This document shows positions 8,633 through 18,043 of a stretch of DNA of 64,000 bases, one piece after another; position 1 is the first letter of the stretch; each line of letters opens with the position of its first letter. A program made the translations under genes and the position numbers. The stretch comes from Caballeronia sp. INDeC2 (lineage in GTDB: Bacteria > Pseudomonadota > Gammaproteobacteria > Burkholderiales > Burkholderiaceae), in NCBI RefSeq assembly GCF_023631325.1, contig NZ_JALQDG010000027.1, forward strand, positions 124,001-188,000, read 5' to 3'. The notes beneath the pieces were generated by a model, which was not told where the DNA came from, did no database searches, and saw nothing but the letters and a program-made list of their open reading frames with translations.

Positions 8633-9526
8633 TTATTTGGCGCGCGCGAGCAGCACGCCCGCGAGCGCGAAGCCGAAGCCCGCGAGTTGCACGGCATCGA
8701 GCGTCTCGCCGAACGCGACAAAGCTTTCGAATGCGGCGAGCGGCGGCGCGAGAAAGAGCAGGGCGGTTGCGCGCGATGCGTCGCCGCGCCGGACCATCCA
8801 CACGAGCAGCGTCGTCGCGACGCCCGAGAGCATCACGATGCCCCATGCGAGCGAGATCCACGTCATCATCGACGGGATGAAGCGATGCTCCCCGAGCGCC
8901 ATCGCGAGCACGAGCGCGACGATCGCCGCGCCCGCGTTCTGCAACGCGCTGGCGCTGCGGATATCGGCGCGCGCGAGCGAGCTCTTCTGATACAGCGTGC
9001 CCGCGGTGATCGCGACGATCGAGCACATCGCGACCGACACGACGATCCACTGCGACGGATGCACGCTCGCCGCATGTCCGACGTGGGCGCCGCTCGCCGC
9101 GAGCTTCGGCGCGAGCACCATCGCGACGCCAACGAGCCCAAGCGCGAGCCCGCCCCATGCGCGCGGCGAGAGCCGTTCACCGAAGAGCCGCGCGGCGACG
9201 GCGGCCGTCAGAAGCGGCTGCAGGGCGCCGAGCAGCGCCATGATGCCCGCGCCGAGCCCTTGCGCGACGGCCCAATAACCCGCGCCGAGATAGACGCCTT
9301 GCAGGAGCGCTCCGGCGAAGAGATGCCGGCCGACGTCGCGGCCTTTCGGCCAAGGCGCGCGCGTAATGATGGCGATTGCGAAAAACAGCAGCGTCGTGCC
9401 GGAAAAGCGCACGAGCAGATACAGATTCGGATCGACGTAAGGCGTGATCGCCCGTGCGACGATGAAGCCTGTCGACCAGAGAAACACGAAGACGGGAGCG
9501 GCGAGAATCGGAATCATGTGAGGCAT
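8633..9526 (-). CDS. EamA/DMT-family transporter (RhaT-like, 10 TM)
   Basis: About 297 residues from ATG 9526. The frame is open upstream to 9700, but that part is Ser/Asn/Thr-rich, non-hydrophobic and unlike the family. The protein is almost wholly hydrophobic, with ten predicted helices in two EamA halves. The first begins PILAAPVFVFLWSTGFIVAR, a typical DMT start; the second begins near SVAMCSIVAITAGTLYQ. It probably exports a small metabolite through the inner membrane; substrate cannot be read from sequence. Convergent with the L,D-transpeptidase gene, 15 bases apart. Confidence 0.85.
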   Translation of the reverse strand: MPHMIPILAAPVFVFLWSTGFIVARAITPYVDPNLYLLVRFSGTTLLFFAIAIITRAPWPKGRDVGRHLFAGALLQGVYLGAGYWAVAQGLGAGIMALLGALQPLLTAAVAARLFGERLSPRAWGGLALGLVGVAMVLAPKLAASGAHVGHAASVHPSQWIVVSVAMCSIVAITAGTLYQKSSLARADIRSASALQNAGAAIVALVLAMALGEHRFIPSMMTWISLAWGIVMLSGVATTLLVWMVRRGDASRATALLFLAPPLAAFESFVAFGETLDAVQLAGFGFALAGVLLARAK

Positions 9527-9608
9527 GAAGCAAGACGGGGATGCGGCAGTATCGGCTTCAAGGCCCGCGCTCGTCTTGTTTAACCGTGCACTCGCGAGTG
9601 ATGGCGCG

Positions 9609-9794
9609 TTATTCGATCGTGAAAGTGTCGAGGGGTTGGTTGGCGCTGGCATCGCCCTCGAAGCGTCGCGATAGCTGCGCATGCAACCGCTTTGCTTCAT
9701 CGAGCGTGAGATCGATCCAGTAGGGATCGCCCGCTGCGTCGTTCAAGCGCTCGGAAGGAAACTGGATTTCGATTACCACGCCTTTCTTGTACAT
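9609..9794 (-). CDS. Small conserved-looking hypothetical protein (61 residues)
   Basis: Encodes MYKKGVVIEIQFPSERLN... with an alternating beta-strand start, then ...PYWIDLTLDEAKRLHAQLSRRF, an amphipathic helix. Base use and amino-acid balance look like a real cytoplasmic protein, unlike the shadow ORFs. AAGGCAACAAG before the ATG is a plausible weak ribosome-binding site. It lies 82 bases upstream of the EamA gene on the same strand and could share its message. No function can be assigned. Confidence 0.6.
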   Translation of the reverse strand: MYKKGVVIEIQFPSERLNDAAGDPYWIDLTLDEAKRLHAQLSRRFEGDASANQPLDTFTIE

Positions 9795-10095
9795 CTTGTT
9801 GCCTTGGTCGGAGCTTTTTTGCGGAACTCGATAGTCTAGTGGATGAGGGCTTGGGGATTGCTTATCGGGGGGAAAGAATGCGTTGCTTTTGGCGGTGGAT
9901 TCGGTTTTCTTGTTGGTTTATCAGCACTGCTCCTGTGCGGGGCCGCCCGCGCAGGGGCAGAGCCAAAGACCGACGCGAAATCAAGTTTCCGAAGCGAAAG
10001 CAAAAACTCCAATTCACATCGATGTCACAGACCTCTGCAATGCTTGGCGGTTGAAGGTCGGCCCCGACCATCCACCACCTAAGAGACACCAAACA
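9795..10095. other. Intergenic region; possible remnant of a Burkholderia-type intergenic repeat
   Basis: The region before the ABC importer holds no convincing gene. The open frames here (starting at 9839, 9843 and 9883) have odd composition and no start signals. The stretch about 9895-9965 (including CTCCTGTGCGGGGCCGCC at about 9930) resembles a dispersed intergenic repeat that I recall from Paraburkholderia genomes, but this is from memory. The importer promoter should lie in the AT-richer part at 9960-10090. Confidence 0.35.
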
Positions 10096-11169
10096 ATGAC
10101 CCGCGATTTGCGCCGCGCGCGCAACCTACTGCCGGCGTTCGCCGCCGCTTTCGCCCTGCTTGCCGCGATGCCCGTCCACGCCGCCGACGCCGTCGTCCTC
10201 TACACCGCCGATGGCCTCGAGAATCTCTACAAGGACGTGCTTCCCGCCTTCGAAAAGAAGGAAGGCGTGAAGGTCAACATCGTCACGGCGGGCAGCGGCG
10301 AAGTGGTGAACCGCGCGACCGTCGAAAAGGATTCGCCCAAGGCCGACGTGCTCGTCACGTTGCCGCCTTTCATCCAGCAAGCGCAGCAAGGCGGCCTGCT
10401 GCAGCCCTATCAGAGCGTGAACTACAAGAACGTGCCCGCCATCGCCAAAGCGCAGGACGGCGCTTGGGCCACGTTCGTGAACAACTACTTCTCGTTCGCG
10501 ATCAATCCGGAAGTCACGAAGACCGCGCCGAAGACCTTTGCCGATCTGCTGCATCCGAACTACTCGGGCAAGATCGCGTATTCGAATCCGGCGACGGCGG
10601 GCGACGGCATGGCCGTCATCATCCTGACCTCGGCTTTGATGGGCGAGGACAAGGCGTTCGACTACCTCAAGTCGCTCGAGCAGAGCGCCAAGTTCCATAC
10701 GAAGGGCACAGGCTATCTCGACGTGCTGCTCTCGCGCAACGAGATCGCGTTCGCCAACGGCGATCTGCAAATGGATCTCGACGATGCCGCCAACGGCGGT
10801 CTCTCGATCAAGCCGCTCTTCCTCTCGCACAAGGCCGGCGAAGCGCCGACCACGTTCCAGTTGCCGTATGCGATCGGCCTCATCAAGAGCGGTCCGAATC
10901 AGGCAGCGGGCAAGAAGCTGATCGACTATCTGATGTCGTCGGACGTGCAGTCGAAAGTGCCCGATATCTACGGCATTCCGGGACGCACCGACGTGCCGCT
11001 CGCCGGCAAGAACGGCGATGCCGTCAAGCAGGCGATCTCGGGCGTGAAGCTGATTCCGGTCGACTGGAACGAAGTCATGCAGAAGAAGGCGGGCTGGACC
11101 GAGCGCTGGAAGAGCGAAGTCATCGGTAACACGGGCAAGCAGACCGAAGTCGTCAAGCCGAAGTCGTAA
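10096..11169 (+). CDS. phnS: ABC importer periplasmic binding protein, 2-aminoethylphosphonate type
   Basis: 357 residues from ATG 10096. The longer open frame from 9883 would bury the signal peptide, so it is rejected. Residues 1-32 form a signal peptide (basic start, AFAAAFALLAAMPVHAADA). The mature protein is a family-1 type extracellular solute-binding protein, with VVLYTADGLENLYKDVLPAF and KADVLVTLPPFIQQA resembling PhnS-type 2-aminoethylphosphonate binders; related proteins bind iron or polyamines. It is the first gene of a four-gene importer (binding protein, ATPase, two permeases), and the next gene starts one base after its stop. Family is sure, ligand probable. No phosphonate-degrading enzyme is nearby. 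Confidence 0.8.
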   Translation: MTRDLRRARNLLPAFAAAFALLAAMPVHAADAVVLYTADGLENLYKDVLPAFEKKEGVKVNIVTAGSGEVVNRATVEKDSPKADVLVTLPPFIQQAQQGGLLQPYQSVNYKNVPAIAKAQDGAWATFVNNYFSFAINPEVTKTAPKTFADLLHPNYSGKIAYSNPATAGDGMAVIILTSALMGEDKAFDYLKSLEQSAKFHTKGTGYLDVLLSRNEIAFANGDLQMDLDDAANGGLSIKPLFLSHKAGEAPTTFQLPYAIGLIKSGPNQAAGKKLIDYLMSSDVQSKVPDIYGIPGRTDVPLAGKNGDAVKQAISGVKLIPVDWNEVMQKKAGWTERWKSEVIGNTGKQTEVVKPKS

Positions 11170-11170
11170 C

Positions 11171-12232
11171 GTGAGCGCGCTTGCCAGGGAAGTGTCCGGC
11201 GTCTCTTCGATGTCGGGCGTGCACGTCGATCGCCTGACGGTGCGCTTCGGTACGCGCACCGTGCTCGACGATCTCTCGCTTCGCATCGGTCGCGGCGAAT
11301 TCCTCACCGTGCTCGGCCGAAGCGGCTGCGGCAAGACCACGCTGTTGCGTTTCATCGCGGGCTTCGCCAAGGCCGATGCGCTCGCGGGAACGCTCACCAT
11401 CGCGGGCCGCGATCTCACGCACGTGCCGCCGCATCAGCGCAATCTCGGGCTGCTGTTCCAGAGCTATGCGCTCTTTCCGCATCTGTCCGTGTTCGACAAC
11501 GTCGCGTTCGGGCTGCGCGCGCGCAAGTTGAAGACGGGCGAGGTCGCAAGGCGCGTCGCCGATGCGCTCAAGCTCGTGCAGCTTTCCGACGCCGGTCACG
11601 TCATGCCCGCGCAGCTTTCCGGCGGCATGCAGCAGCGCGTTGCGCTGGCGCGGGCGCTCGTCATCGAACCGGATGTGCTGCTGCTCGACGAACCGCTTTC
11701 CGCGCTCGATGCGAACCTGCGCGCTTCCGTACGCAGCGAACTGAAGGCGTTGCATGAGCGCTTGTCGAATCTGACGATCGTCTGCGTGACGCACGATCAG
11801 GACGATGCGCTCGTGCTCTCCGATCGCACGCTCCTGATGCGCGATGGCCGCATCGCGCAACTCGGCGCGCCGCGCGAGTTGTACGACGCGCCCAACGACG
11901 CCTTCGTCGCGCGCTATCTCGGCGCGGCGAATCTGTTGCCGCCGCGCGTGGTGTATCCCGTCGGCGATGCGCGGCACGACGAGCGCGAACGTCTCGCGTG
12001 CATTCGTCCCGAGCGCTTCACGATCGCGCCGCTGGGCGAGGGTCCGCTGCACGGCACCATCGCGTCCGTCGAATGGTATGGCGCGGCGCTTTCGATTACC
12101 GTCGCGCTCGATGCGTCGCCCGGCGAGCCCGTGCTCGTGACGACCCCACGCGGCCATGCGCGCATGCCGGAGAAAGGCACGCGCGTGTCCCTTCGCTTCG
12201 AGGCTGACGATGTCGTCCTTGTTCGTTCCTGA
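11171..12232 (+). CDS. phnT: ABC importer ATP-binding protein, 2-aminoethylphosphonate type
   Basis: 353 residues, GTG start one base after the phnS stop (ATG 11210 is an alternative). Walker A is GRSGCGKTT (about residue 51), the ABC signature is LSGGMQQR, Walker B is VLLLDEPLSALD, and the switch His is in CVTHDQDDAL. The C-terminal hundred residues form a TOBE-like regulatory extension as in spermidine, iron and phosphonate importers. It energises uptake through the two permeases encoded next. Its last 23 bases overlap the start of the first permease gene, implying coupled translation. Confidence 0.88.
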   Translation: MSALAREVSGVSSMSGVHVDRLTVRFGTRTVLDDLSLRIGRGEFLTVLGRSGCGKTTLLRFIAGFAKADALAGTLTIAGRDLTHVPPHQRNLGLLFQSYALFPHLSVFDNVAFGLRARKLKTGEVARRVADALKLVQLSDAGHVMPAQLSGGMQQRVALARALVIEPDVLLLDEPLSALDANLRASVRSELKALHERLSNLTIVCVTHDQDDALVLSDRTLLMRDGRIAQLGAPRELYDAPNDAFVARYLGAANLLPPRVVYPVGDARHDERERLACIRPERFTIAPLGEGPLHGTIASVEWYGAALSITVALDASPGEPVLVTTPRGHARMPEKGTRVSLRFEADDVVLVRS

Positions 12233-13139
12233 GAGCGTCGCGCGCGACGAAGGCTGCATCACCGACGCCGATCTCTCCGCGCAATTCGCCGAGCATGCGA
12301 ATGAAGCGCGGCGCCGCGAGCGCAAAGGGCAATGGCATCTGCTCTTCATACTCGTGTTCGTGCTCGGGCCGCTCGTCGTCTATCCGCTCGCGCGGCTCGT
12401 GATGCTCAGCGTCACCGGCGCGCACGGTTTCACGCTGCATGCGTACACCGCGTTCTTCGGCAATCCGGAAACGCGCGGCATGATCGGCACGACGCTCGGC
12501 ATTCTCTTCGCGAGCGCGAGCATCGCTTCGTTGCTCGGCGTCGCGATTGCGTCGATGTTGTTCTTCAGGCCTTTCGCTGGCGCGCGTCTGCTTACGCGCT
12601 TCCTCGAATTGTTCGTCGCGTTTCCGTCGTTTCTGGTCGCGTTCACGCTGATCTTTCTCTACGGCTCGCAAGGGTCCGTCAGCATCGGTTTGCAGCGGCT
12701 CTTTTCGCTCGATGCAGCGCCGCTCGATTTCCTCTTCGGCATCGGAGGCGTAATCCTCGCCGAAGTCGTGTTCTATGCGCCGTTCGTCGTGCGCCCGACG
12801 CTCGCATCGTATGCGACGCTCGACATGCGGCTTGTCGAGGCGGCGAAGAGTCTCGGCGCCGACGGCTGGATGGTCGCGACGAAAGTCGTGTTGCCGCTCG
12901 CGTGGCCCGGCATCGCCGCGGGCACGATTCTCTGCTTTCTTCTCACGCTGAACGAGTTCGGCATTTTGCTCGTGCTCGGCAGCGCGCATCTGATCACCTT
13001 GCCGATCGCGATTTACAGCGCGGCGACCGTCGATCTCGATCTTCCTACCGCGGCCGCGGGCTCGGTCGTGATGCTGCTGATGTCGCTGTCGCTCTATGCG
13101 CTTTACAGGCGCGTCAACCGGCGCGCGGGAGTCCGCTGA
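12210..13139 (+). CDS. phnU: ABC importer permease 1, 2-aminoethylphosphonate type
   Basis: 309 residues from ATG 12210, inside the end of the ATPase gene; the frame extends upstream to 12156 but without a start signal. A polar N-terminal tail of about 45 residues precedes six membrane helices. The EAA loop that docks on the ATPase is EAAKSLGADGWMVATKVVLP. It forms the inner-membrane channel with the next gene product. Binding-protein-dependent permease fold (MetI type) is certain; substrate follows from the operon. Confidence 0.86.
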   Translation: MSSLFVPESVARDEGCITDADLSAQFAEHANEARRRERKGQWHLLFILVFVLGPLVVYPLARLVMLSVTGAHGFTLHAYTAFFGNPETRGMIGTTLGILFASASIASLLGVAIASMLFFRPFAGARLLTRFLELFVAFPSFLVAFTLIFLYGSQGSVSIGLQRLFSLDAAPLDFLFGIGGVILAEVVFYAPFVVRPTLASYATLDMRLVEAAKSLGADGWMVATKVVLPLAWPGIAAGTILCFLLTLNEFGILLVLGSAHLITLPIAIYSAATVDLDLPTAAAGSVVMLLMSLSLYALYRRVNRRAGVR

Positions 13140-13140
13140 C

Positions 13141-13953
13141 ATGCAGCTTTCGGTTTCCTCGCGATTCACGCCCGGCGCGCTGCTGCGCGTCGCGTTCACG
13201 GGCTTCGTCGCGTTGCTGTGCTTCTGGCTGTTCGTGCTGCCGGTGGTCGTCGTCGCGTTGTCGAGCGTCGCATCGCACTGGTCGGGAACGATCTTGCCGG
13301 ATGACTTCAGCACGCGCTGGTTCGCGCGGCTTTCATCGAGCGATCTCGATGCGGTGACCACGAGTCTCGAAGTCGGGTTGGGCGTCGCGTTCATCGGCAC
13401 GGCGCTCGGCTTGTGGCTCGCGCTCGCATTGGAAGGGCGCGACCGCCGCGGTCTCGGCGCGCTCGTCGATGCCGTCGCGATGATGGGCAGCGGCGTGCCG
13501 AGCGTCGTGCTCGGGCTCGCGGTATTGATCGCGTATCACAAGCGTCCGCTCGATCTGTCCGGATCGGCCGCGATCGTCGTACTCGTGCAACTCGCGCTCG
13601 TGTTGCCGTTCTGCTACCGGTGCGCCGCCGCCGCGCTGCGTCCCGAACTGACGATCTTGCGCGAGGCCGCCGCGAGCCTCGGCGCGCCGCCGCGCATGGT
13701 TCTCGCGCGCGTGGTATTGCCACAACTCGTGCCTGCGATCCGCGCGAGCCTCGCGCTCGGTTTCGCGCTGTCGCTCGGCGAACTGGGCGCGACGCTCACC
13801 GTCTATCCGCCCGGTTTCGCGACCGTGCCGATCGTCGTCGTGGGTCAGGTCAATCGCGGCTACTATCTGCCGGCGTCGGCGCTCTCGCTTATTCTGCTCG
13901 CCGTATCGCTCGCGGCGCTTCTGCTGATTGCCGCTCGCGCACCACGCCGCTGA
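13141..13953 (+). CDS. phnV: ABC importer permease 2, 2-aminoethylphosphonate type
   Basis: 270 residues starting at ATG 13141, one base after the TGA of the first permease. Six predicted membrane helices; the EAA loop is EAAASLGAPPRMVLARVVLP. It is the second half of the transmembrane channel. The four genes are so tightly packed (gaps of 1 base or an overlap) that they must form one operon. No terminator is obvious downstream; the 250 bases before glgP hold no other gene. Confidence 0.86.
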   Translation: MQLSVSSRFTPGALLRVAFTGFVALLCFWLFVLPVVVVALSSVASHWSGTILPDDFSTRWFARLSSSDLDAVTTSLEVGLGVAFIGTALGLWLALALEGRDRRGLGALVDAVAMMGSGVPSVVLGLAVLIAYHKRPLDLSGSAAIVVLVQLALVLPFCYRCAAAALRPELTILREAAASLGAPPRMVLARVVLPQLVPAIRASLALGFALSLGELGATLTVYPPGFATVPIVVVGQVNRGYYLPASALSLILLAVSLAALLLIAARAPRR

Positions 13954-14203
13954 TCGTCTGAAAACCATCTGGATTCCGAAGTAAACGACGTCGTCATGTC
14001 GGGCCTGCGGTTGCCGGAAGCAATTCGCGGGCCTCGCTTCAGGTCTCGCCACGTCATACCAAAAAAAATAAAAGTGGCGTAACCTGCACATTCAGGCACG
14101 TCCGCACCCGCTTGACCGGATCAGCGCGCCAATATGGGGCACCCGGTGAACTCCCGTCATGCTTTCGTGGTCGTTGCATATGTCGCAAATACCGGAGGTT
14201 CCG

Positions 14204-16657
14204 ATGACATCCGTCGACCTGGAATTCGACCAGCTCAACAGCACCGTCGATGCGCTCAGACGCTCCATCTCGAACCGCCTGATGTACGGCGTCGGCAAAG
14301 ATGCGGTCACCGCGCAGCCGCGCGACTGGCTCCATGCCGCTGAACTGGCGGTGCGCGATCGTCTCGTCGCACGCTGGATGCGCACCACGCGGCTGCAGTA
14401 TGAACAGGACGTGAAACGCGTCTACTACCTGTCGATGGAGTTTCTCATCGGCAGAACTTTCAGCAATGCGTTGCTCGCGCTCGGCATCTATGACGAGGTG
14501 CGCGACGCGCTGGCCGGGCTCGGCGTCGATCTCGCGACGTTGGAGGATCTGGAGCCGGATGCCGCCCTCGGCAACGGCGGCCTCGGGCGCCTCGCGGCCT
14601 GCTTCCTCGATTCGATGGCGACCGTCGGCGTGCCGGGCTTCGGCTATGGCATCCGTTACGAATACGGCATGTTCCGGCAGACGATCGTCGACGGCAACCA
14701 GGTCGAGATGCCCGATTACTGGCTGCGCGCGGGCAATCCGTGGGAGTTCCCGCGGCCCGAGGTGGTGTACACCGTGCATTTCGGCGGACGCACCGTACAG
14801 CACGAAGATCGCACCGACTGGATCGACACCGAGCATGTCAACGCGATGGCCTACGACACGGTCATCCCCGGCTTCGCGACGACGGCGACGAACACGCTGC
14901 GCCTGTGGTCCGCGCGCGCGACCGACGAGTTCGACTTGTCCGCGTTCAATCAGGGCGACTATCGCCGCGCGGTGGAAGCGAAGAACACGTCCGAGCACGT
15001 ATCGCGTCTGCTGTATCCGGACGACTCGACGCAGGCCGGCCGCGAGCTGCGTCTGCGTCAGGAATACTTCTTCGTTTCCGCGACGATGCAGGATCTGATT
15101 CGCCGCTATCAGCGCACGCACACGCATTTCGGTCGGCTCGCGGAAAAGGTCGCGGTGCATCTGAACGACACGCACCCGGTGCTCGCGATTCCGGAGTTGA
15201 TGCGTCTTCTCGTCGACAGACATCATCTGCCGTGGGACAAGGCGTGGAAGCTCATTCAGCAGATGTTCTCGTACACGAATCACACGCTGATGCCCGAGGC
15301 GCTGGAAACGTGGGACGTCGAGATGCTCGCGCGTCTGTTGCCGCGGCATCTGGAGATCATCTTCGAGATCAACGCGCAGTTCCTGAAGCAAGTGACCGAG
15401 AAGTTCGGACGCGATGTCGATCTGATTCGCCGCATCTCGCTCGTCGACGAATACGGTCAGCGACGCGTGCGCATGGCGCATCTTGCGATCGTCGCGAGCC
15501 ACAAGGTGAACGGCGTATCGAAGCTGCACTCGCAACTGATGGTGCAGAACATCTTCTCCGACTTCGCGCGCATGTACCCCGAGCGCTTCACGAACGTGAC
15601 GAACGGCGTCACGCCGCGACGCTGGCTCGCGCAGGCGAGTCCGTCGCTCTCCGCCTTGATCGACAAGCGGCTCGGGCCGCGCTGGCGCACCGATCTGTTC
15701 GAGCTGGGGCGTCTACGCGAATGGCGCGACGATCCCGAGTTCTGCAACGCTTTTCACGAGGCGAAGTTCGCGAGCAAGCTGCGTCTGGTGGAACGCGCGA
15801 AACGCGACGCCAATGCGATCATCAATCCGGAAGCGCTATTCGATTTGCAAGTGAAGCGCATCCACGAGTACAAGCGGCAACTGCTCAATATCCTGTACGT
15901 GATCGTGCGCTACAACCGTATCCGCGAGAATCCGGAGCAGGACTGGACGCCGCGCGTCGTGATGTTCGCGGGCAAGGCGGCTTCCGCGTACAAGATGGCG
16001 AAGAACATCATCAAGCTCATCAACGATGTCGCGAAGAAGATCAACGCGGATCCGCTCGTCGGCGATCGTCTCAAGGTCGGCTTCATTCCGAACTATGGCG
16101 TGAGCGTGGCCGAGCTCATCATTCCGGCGGCCGATCTCTCCGAGCAGATTTCGATGGCCGGGACCGAGGCATCCGGTACCGGTAACATGAAGCTTGCGTT
16201 GAACGGGGCGCTCACCATCGGCACGCTGGATGGCGCGAACATCGAAATCTGCGATGCGGTCGGGCGCGAGAACATCTTCATCTTCGGCAACACGACCGAC
16301 GAGATCGAATCGCTGCGTGCGGCGGGTTATCGGCCGCGGCAGATCTACGAGGAGAATCCGGAGCTGAAAGTTGCACTCGACCAGATCCGACTCGGGCATT
16401 TCTCGCCGGAAGAGCCGCATCGTTTCTACGACATCTTCCACACGCTCGTGGACTGGGGCGATCACTACATGGTGCTCGCCGATTTCGACAGCTTCGACAA
16501 GACGCAGACCGAAGTCGATCTCAAGTTCCGCGACAAGGACGCTTGGACGAAGAGCGCGATCGAGAACGTCGCTGGCATGGGCATCTTCTCGTCGGATCGC
16601 ACGATCGCGGAGTATGCGCGCGACATCTGGCACGTGGAGCCGCTGCAAGTCACCTGA
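14204..16657 (+). CDS. glgP: Glycogen/starch phosphorylase
   Basis: 817 residues from ATG 14204, chosen because GGAGG lies at 14194-14198; the frame is open from 14159 without a comparable signal. Releases glucose-1-phosphate from glycogen using phosphate and PLP. Visible family marks: [13 protein letters not shown] near the N-terminus, [19 protein letters not shown], and the PLP-lysine segment [14 protein letters not shown] (Lys663). Length matches bacterial GlgP (about 815). None of the other glycogen genes (glgA, B, C, X) is in the window, so it is detached from the pathway cluster seen in enterics. It ends eight bases before a convergent small gene. Confidence 0.96.
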   Translation: MTSVDLEFDQLNSTVDALRRSISNRLMYGVGKDAVTAQPRDWLHAAELAVRDRLVARWMRTTRLQYEQDVKRVYYLSMEFLIGRTFSNALLALGIYDEVRDALAGLGVDLATLEDLEPDAALGNGGLGRLAACFLDSMATVGVPGFGYGIRYEYGMFRQTIVDGNQVEMPDYWLRAGNPWEFPRPEVVYTVHFGGRTVQHEDRTDWIDTEHVNAMAYDTVIPGFATTATNTLRLWSARATDEFDLSAFNQGDYRRAVEAKNTSEHVSRLLYPDDSTQAGRELRLRQEYFFVSATMQDLIRRYQRTHTHFGRLAEKVAVHLNDTHPVLAIPELMRLLVDRHHLPWDKAWKLIQQMFSYTNHTLMPEALETWDVEMLARLLPRHLEIIFEINAQFLKQVTEKFGRDVDLIRRISLVDEYGQRRVRMAHLAIVASHKVNGVSKLHSQLMVQNIFSDFARMYPERFTNVTNGVTPRRWLAQASPSLSALIDKRLGPRWRTDLFELGRLREWRDDPEFCNAFHEAKFASKLRLVERAKRDANAIINPEALFDLQVKRIHEYKRQLLNILYVIVRYNRIRENPEQDWTPRVVMFAGKAASAYKMAKNIIKLINDVAKKINADPLVGDRLKVGFIPNYGVSVAELIIPAADLSEQISMAGTEASGTGNMKLALNGALTIGTLDGANIEICDAVGRENIFIFGNTTDEIESLRAAGYRPRQIYEENPELKVALDQIRLGHFSPEEPHRFYDIFHTLVDWGDHYMVLADFDSFDKTQTEVDLKFRDKDAWTKSAIENVAGMGIFSSDRTIAEYARDIWHVEPLQVT

Positions 16658-16665
16658 CGTTGCGT

Positions 16666-16983
16666 TCAGTGCCGCGTGACGCGCGTCACGCGGCCGAGCG
16701 TCGCGTTGGGGAAATGTGCGGTAAGCGTGCCGATGACATCGTTGATGTCTTCGCTGTCGGTCTCGACATAGAGCGTGGTGCAGTCGTGAAGGCGGCTCGT
16801 CTCGACGATGTAGGCCTGCGCGAGCGCGCCGAACGCATACGCGAGCACTTCGCGCGCGGGCGACGAGTCGAGTCCCGGCACGGTCAGATCGAAGGCGACG
16901 CAATGACGCGTTGCGCGGCGGCGCGGCGAGCCGCCGTCGAGCGCGTGGAGAAGGCTGGACGAATCGGAGGTGCGGAGGTCCAT
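16666..16983 (-). CDS. Hypothetical protein, ACT-like or ferredoxin-like small fold
   Basis: 105 residues from ATG 16983; the frame opens at 17028, but the first 15 residues look untranslated. The C-terminal half alternates strands and helices (REVLAYAFGALAQAYIV, TTLYVETDSEDINDVIGTL, NATLGRVTRVTRH), a beta-alpha-beta pattern like ACT or similar regulatory domains. There is no ribosome-binding site of note. It lies convergent to glgP. Existence is likely from codon character; function is unknown. Confidence 0.55.
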   Translation of the reverse strand: MDLRTSDSSSLLHALDGGSPRRRATRHCVAFDLTVPGLDSSPAREVLAYAFGALAQAYIVETSRLHDCTTLYVETDSEDINDVIGTLTAHFPNATLGRVTRVTRH

Positions 16984-17063
16984 CGATGTAAGCCGTTCGG
17001 AGACGGCTCGTAGTGGCAACGCTTGCACTCTAGCGCCGCGTGCCTAAACGCCGGGCTAAAGAA

Positions 17064-17090
17064 ACGCGGCGCCGTGTAAACGCCGCATCA
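17064..17090 (-). terminator. Possible terminator of the DUF6232-type gene
   Basis: GCGGCG at 17066-17071 pairs with CGCCGC at 17081-17086. Read on the minus strand the hairpin is followed by GTTTCTTT. Short stem; modest support. Confidence 0.45.
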
Positions 17091-17093
17091 AGA

Positions 17094-17498
17094 TCACGCT
17101 TGCGGTTTCGCCGCCGCGCTTGCCGCATGTTTCGCGACGGCCTCGCCGACGAGCGCCGCCACCTTGTCCGCGAATTCCTGATCCTTCGTGATGAGCACTT
17201 CGCGCTCGCCGTCGGGCGTCGCGACCATCAATTGATAGATCACGTCCTGCGTGATCCAGGTGAGATAACCGACCACGACGGTCATCACGCCCAGTACGAG
17301 GGCCGGACCCGAGCCAGTCAAAATGCCCGCGACGAGCGCGACGAGCCCGAGCAGCGCAATGATGATGGGCAGCGGCTTCTGACGCGGAATCATCACGACG
17401 CGCGCGGCGCGCAAGTCGCGCAGCGGAATCATCTGCCCCGACGCGGACAGGCCGGCGCGCGAGAGCGTGACGCCGCGTTCGTTGAAAGGAGTATCCAT
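17094..17498 (-). CDS. DUF6232-type membrane protein
   Basis: 134 residues from ATG 17498 (the frame runs to 17672 but crosses the divergent promoter region). The start MDTPFNERGVTLSRAGLSAS is a small strand-rich domain. Two adjacent membrane helices follow (PLPIIIALLGLVALVAGIL and ALVLGVMTVVVGYLTWI), then a strand-rich tail (QLMVATPDGEREVLITKDQ) and an Ala/Lys-rich end. This layout matches small DUF6232 proteins common in Burkholderiales. Role unknown. It is divergent from the ArsR-type regulator. Confidence 0.7.
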   Translation of the reverse strand: MDTPFNERGVTLSRAGLSASGQMIPLRDLRAARVVMIPRQKPLPIIIALLGLVALVAGILTGSGPALVLGVMTVVVGYLTWITQDVIYQLMVATPDGEREVLITKDQEFADKVAALVGEAVAKHAASAAAKPQA

Positions 17499-17610
17499 AA
17501 GGTTTCGTAGTTTTTTACGGCCGATGAAACGGGGGAGCGTACCAGACCGGCCGGAGCGTGCAGCGACTTCGGACAATATTCTGCGCAACGCGCATTGCAT
17601 CGCGATTTGC

Positions 17611-17630
17611 ATATCGTAAATTTCCGATAT
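17611..17630 (+). promoter_or_regulatory. Palindromic operator candidate for the ArsR-type regulator
   Basis: ATATCGTAAATTTCCGATAT is an 18-of-20 match to its own reverse complement (arms ATATCG and CGATAT, AAATTT centre). It lies 66 bases before the regulator start in an otherwise GC-rich region. A weak -35 (TTGCAT, 17607-17612) and -10 (TATATG, 17628-17633) overlap it. This suits autorepression by the ArsR-type protein and co-control of the reductase gene. Confidence 0.6.
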
Positions 17631-17695
17631 ATGCTTCGCCTCAAGACGATTCGGACAGCCAGCGCTTTCCATTCGTCAGACGCACGAGCAACGAA

Positions 17696-17989
17696 ATGGA
17701 CATCGACGCAATTCACAAGGCCCTTGCCAACCCCCTTCGCCGTGAGATTCTCGAATGGCTGAAGGAGCCGCAACTGCATTTCCCTGATCAGGAACTGCCG
17801 TTGTCGCACGGCGTCTGCGCGGGCCAGATCGATGGGCGCTGCGGCATGTCGCAGTCCACCGTTTCCGCGCATCTCGCGACCTTGCAAAAAGCCGGGCTCG
17901 TCACCACGAAGCGCGTCGGACAGTGGGTATTTTTCAAGCGCGACGAAGCGGTCATTCAGGCGTTCCGCGATTCCATAGGGAATCTCTGA
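17696..17989 (+). CDS. ArsR-family (winged helix) transcriptional regulator
   Basis: 97 residues from ATG 17696; upstream codons in this frame cross the operator and are excluded. MDIDAIHKALANPLRREILEWL is the standard ArsR opening. The recognition helix is CGMSQSTVSAHLATLQKAGL and the wing follows (VTTKRVGQWVFFKRDE). Two cysteines (HGVCAGQ and GRCGMS, about residues 39 and 46) just before and in the helix region could sense electrophiles, which would fit control of the old yellow enzyme gene 54 bases downstream. No CxC metal site as in arsenic sensors is present. The effector is inferred. Confidence 0.88.
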   Translation: MDIDAIHKALANPLRREILEWLKEPQLHFPDQELPLSHGVCAGQIDGRCGMSQSTVSAHLATLQKAGLVTTKRVGQWVFFKRDEAVIQAFRDSIGNL

Positions 17990-18043
17990 GCTTGCTTACC
18001 GCGTGGTGAAAGTCTGCTTTCAATTTCATTAGGACACCAATTC

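Noticed and set aside
9843..10082. 79-codon plus-strand ORF with a hydrophobic, Gly-rich start
   Set aside because: It has no ribosome-binding site, an odd composition after the hydrophobic part, and overlaps two other equally open frames in what looks like repeat-derived intergenic DNA.
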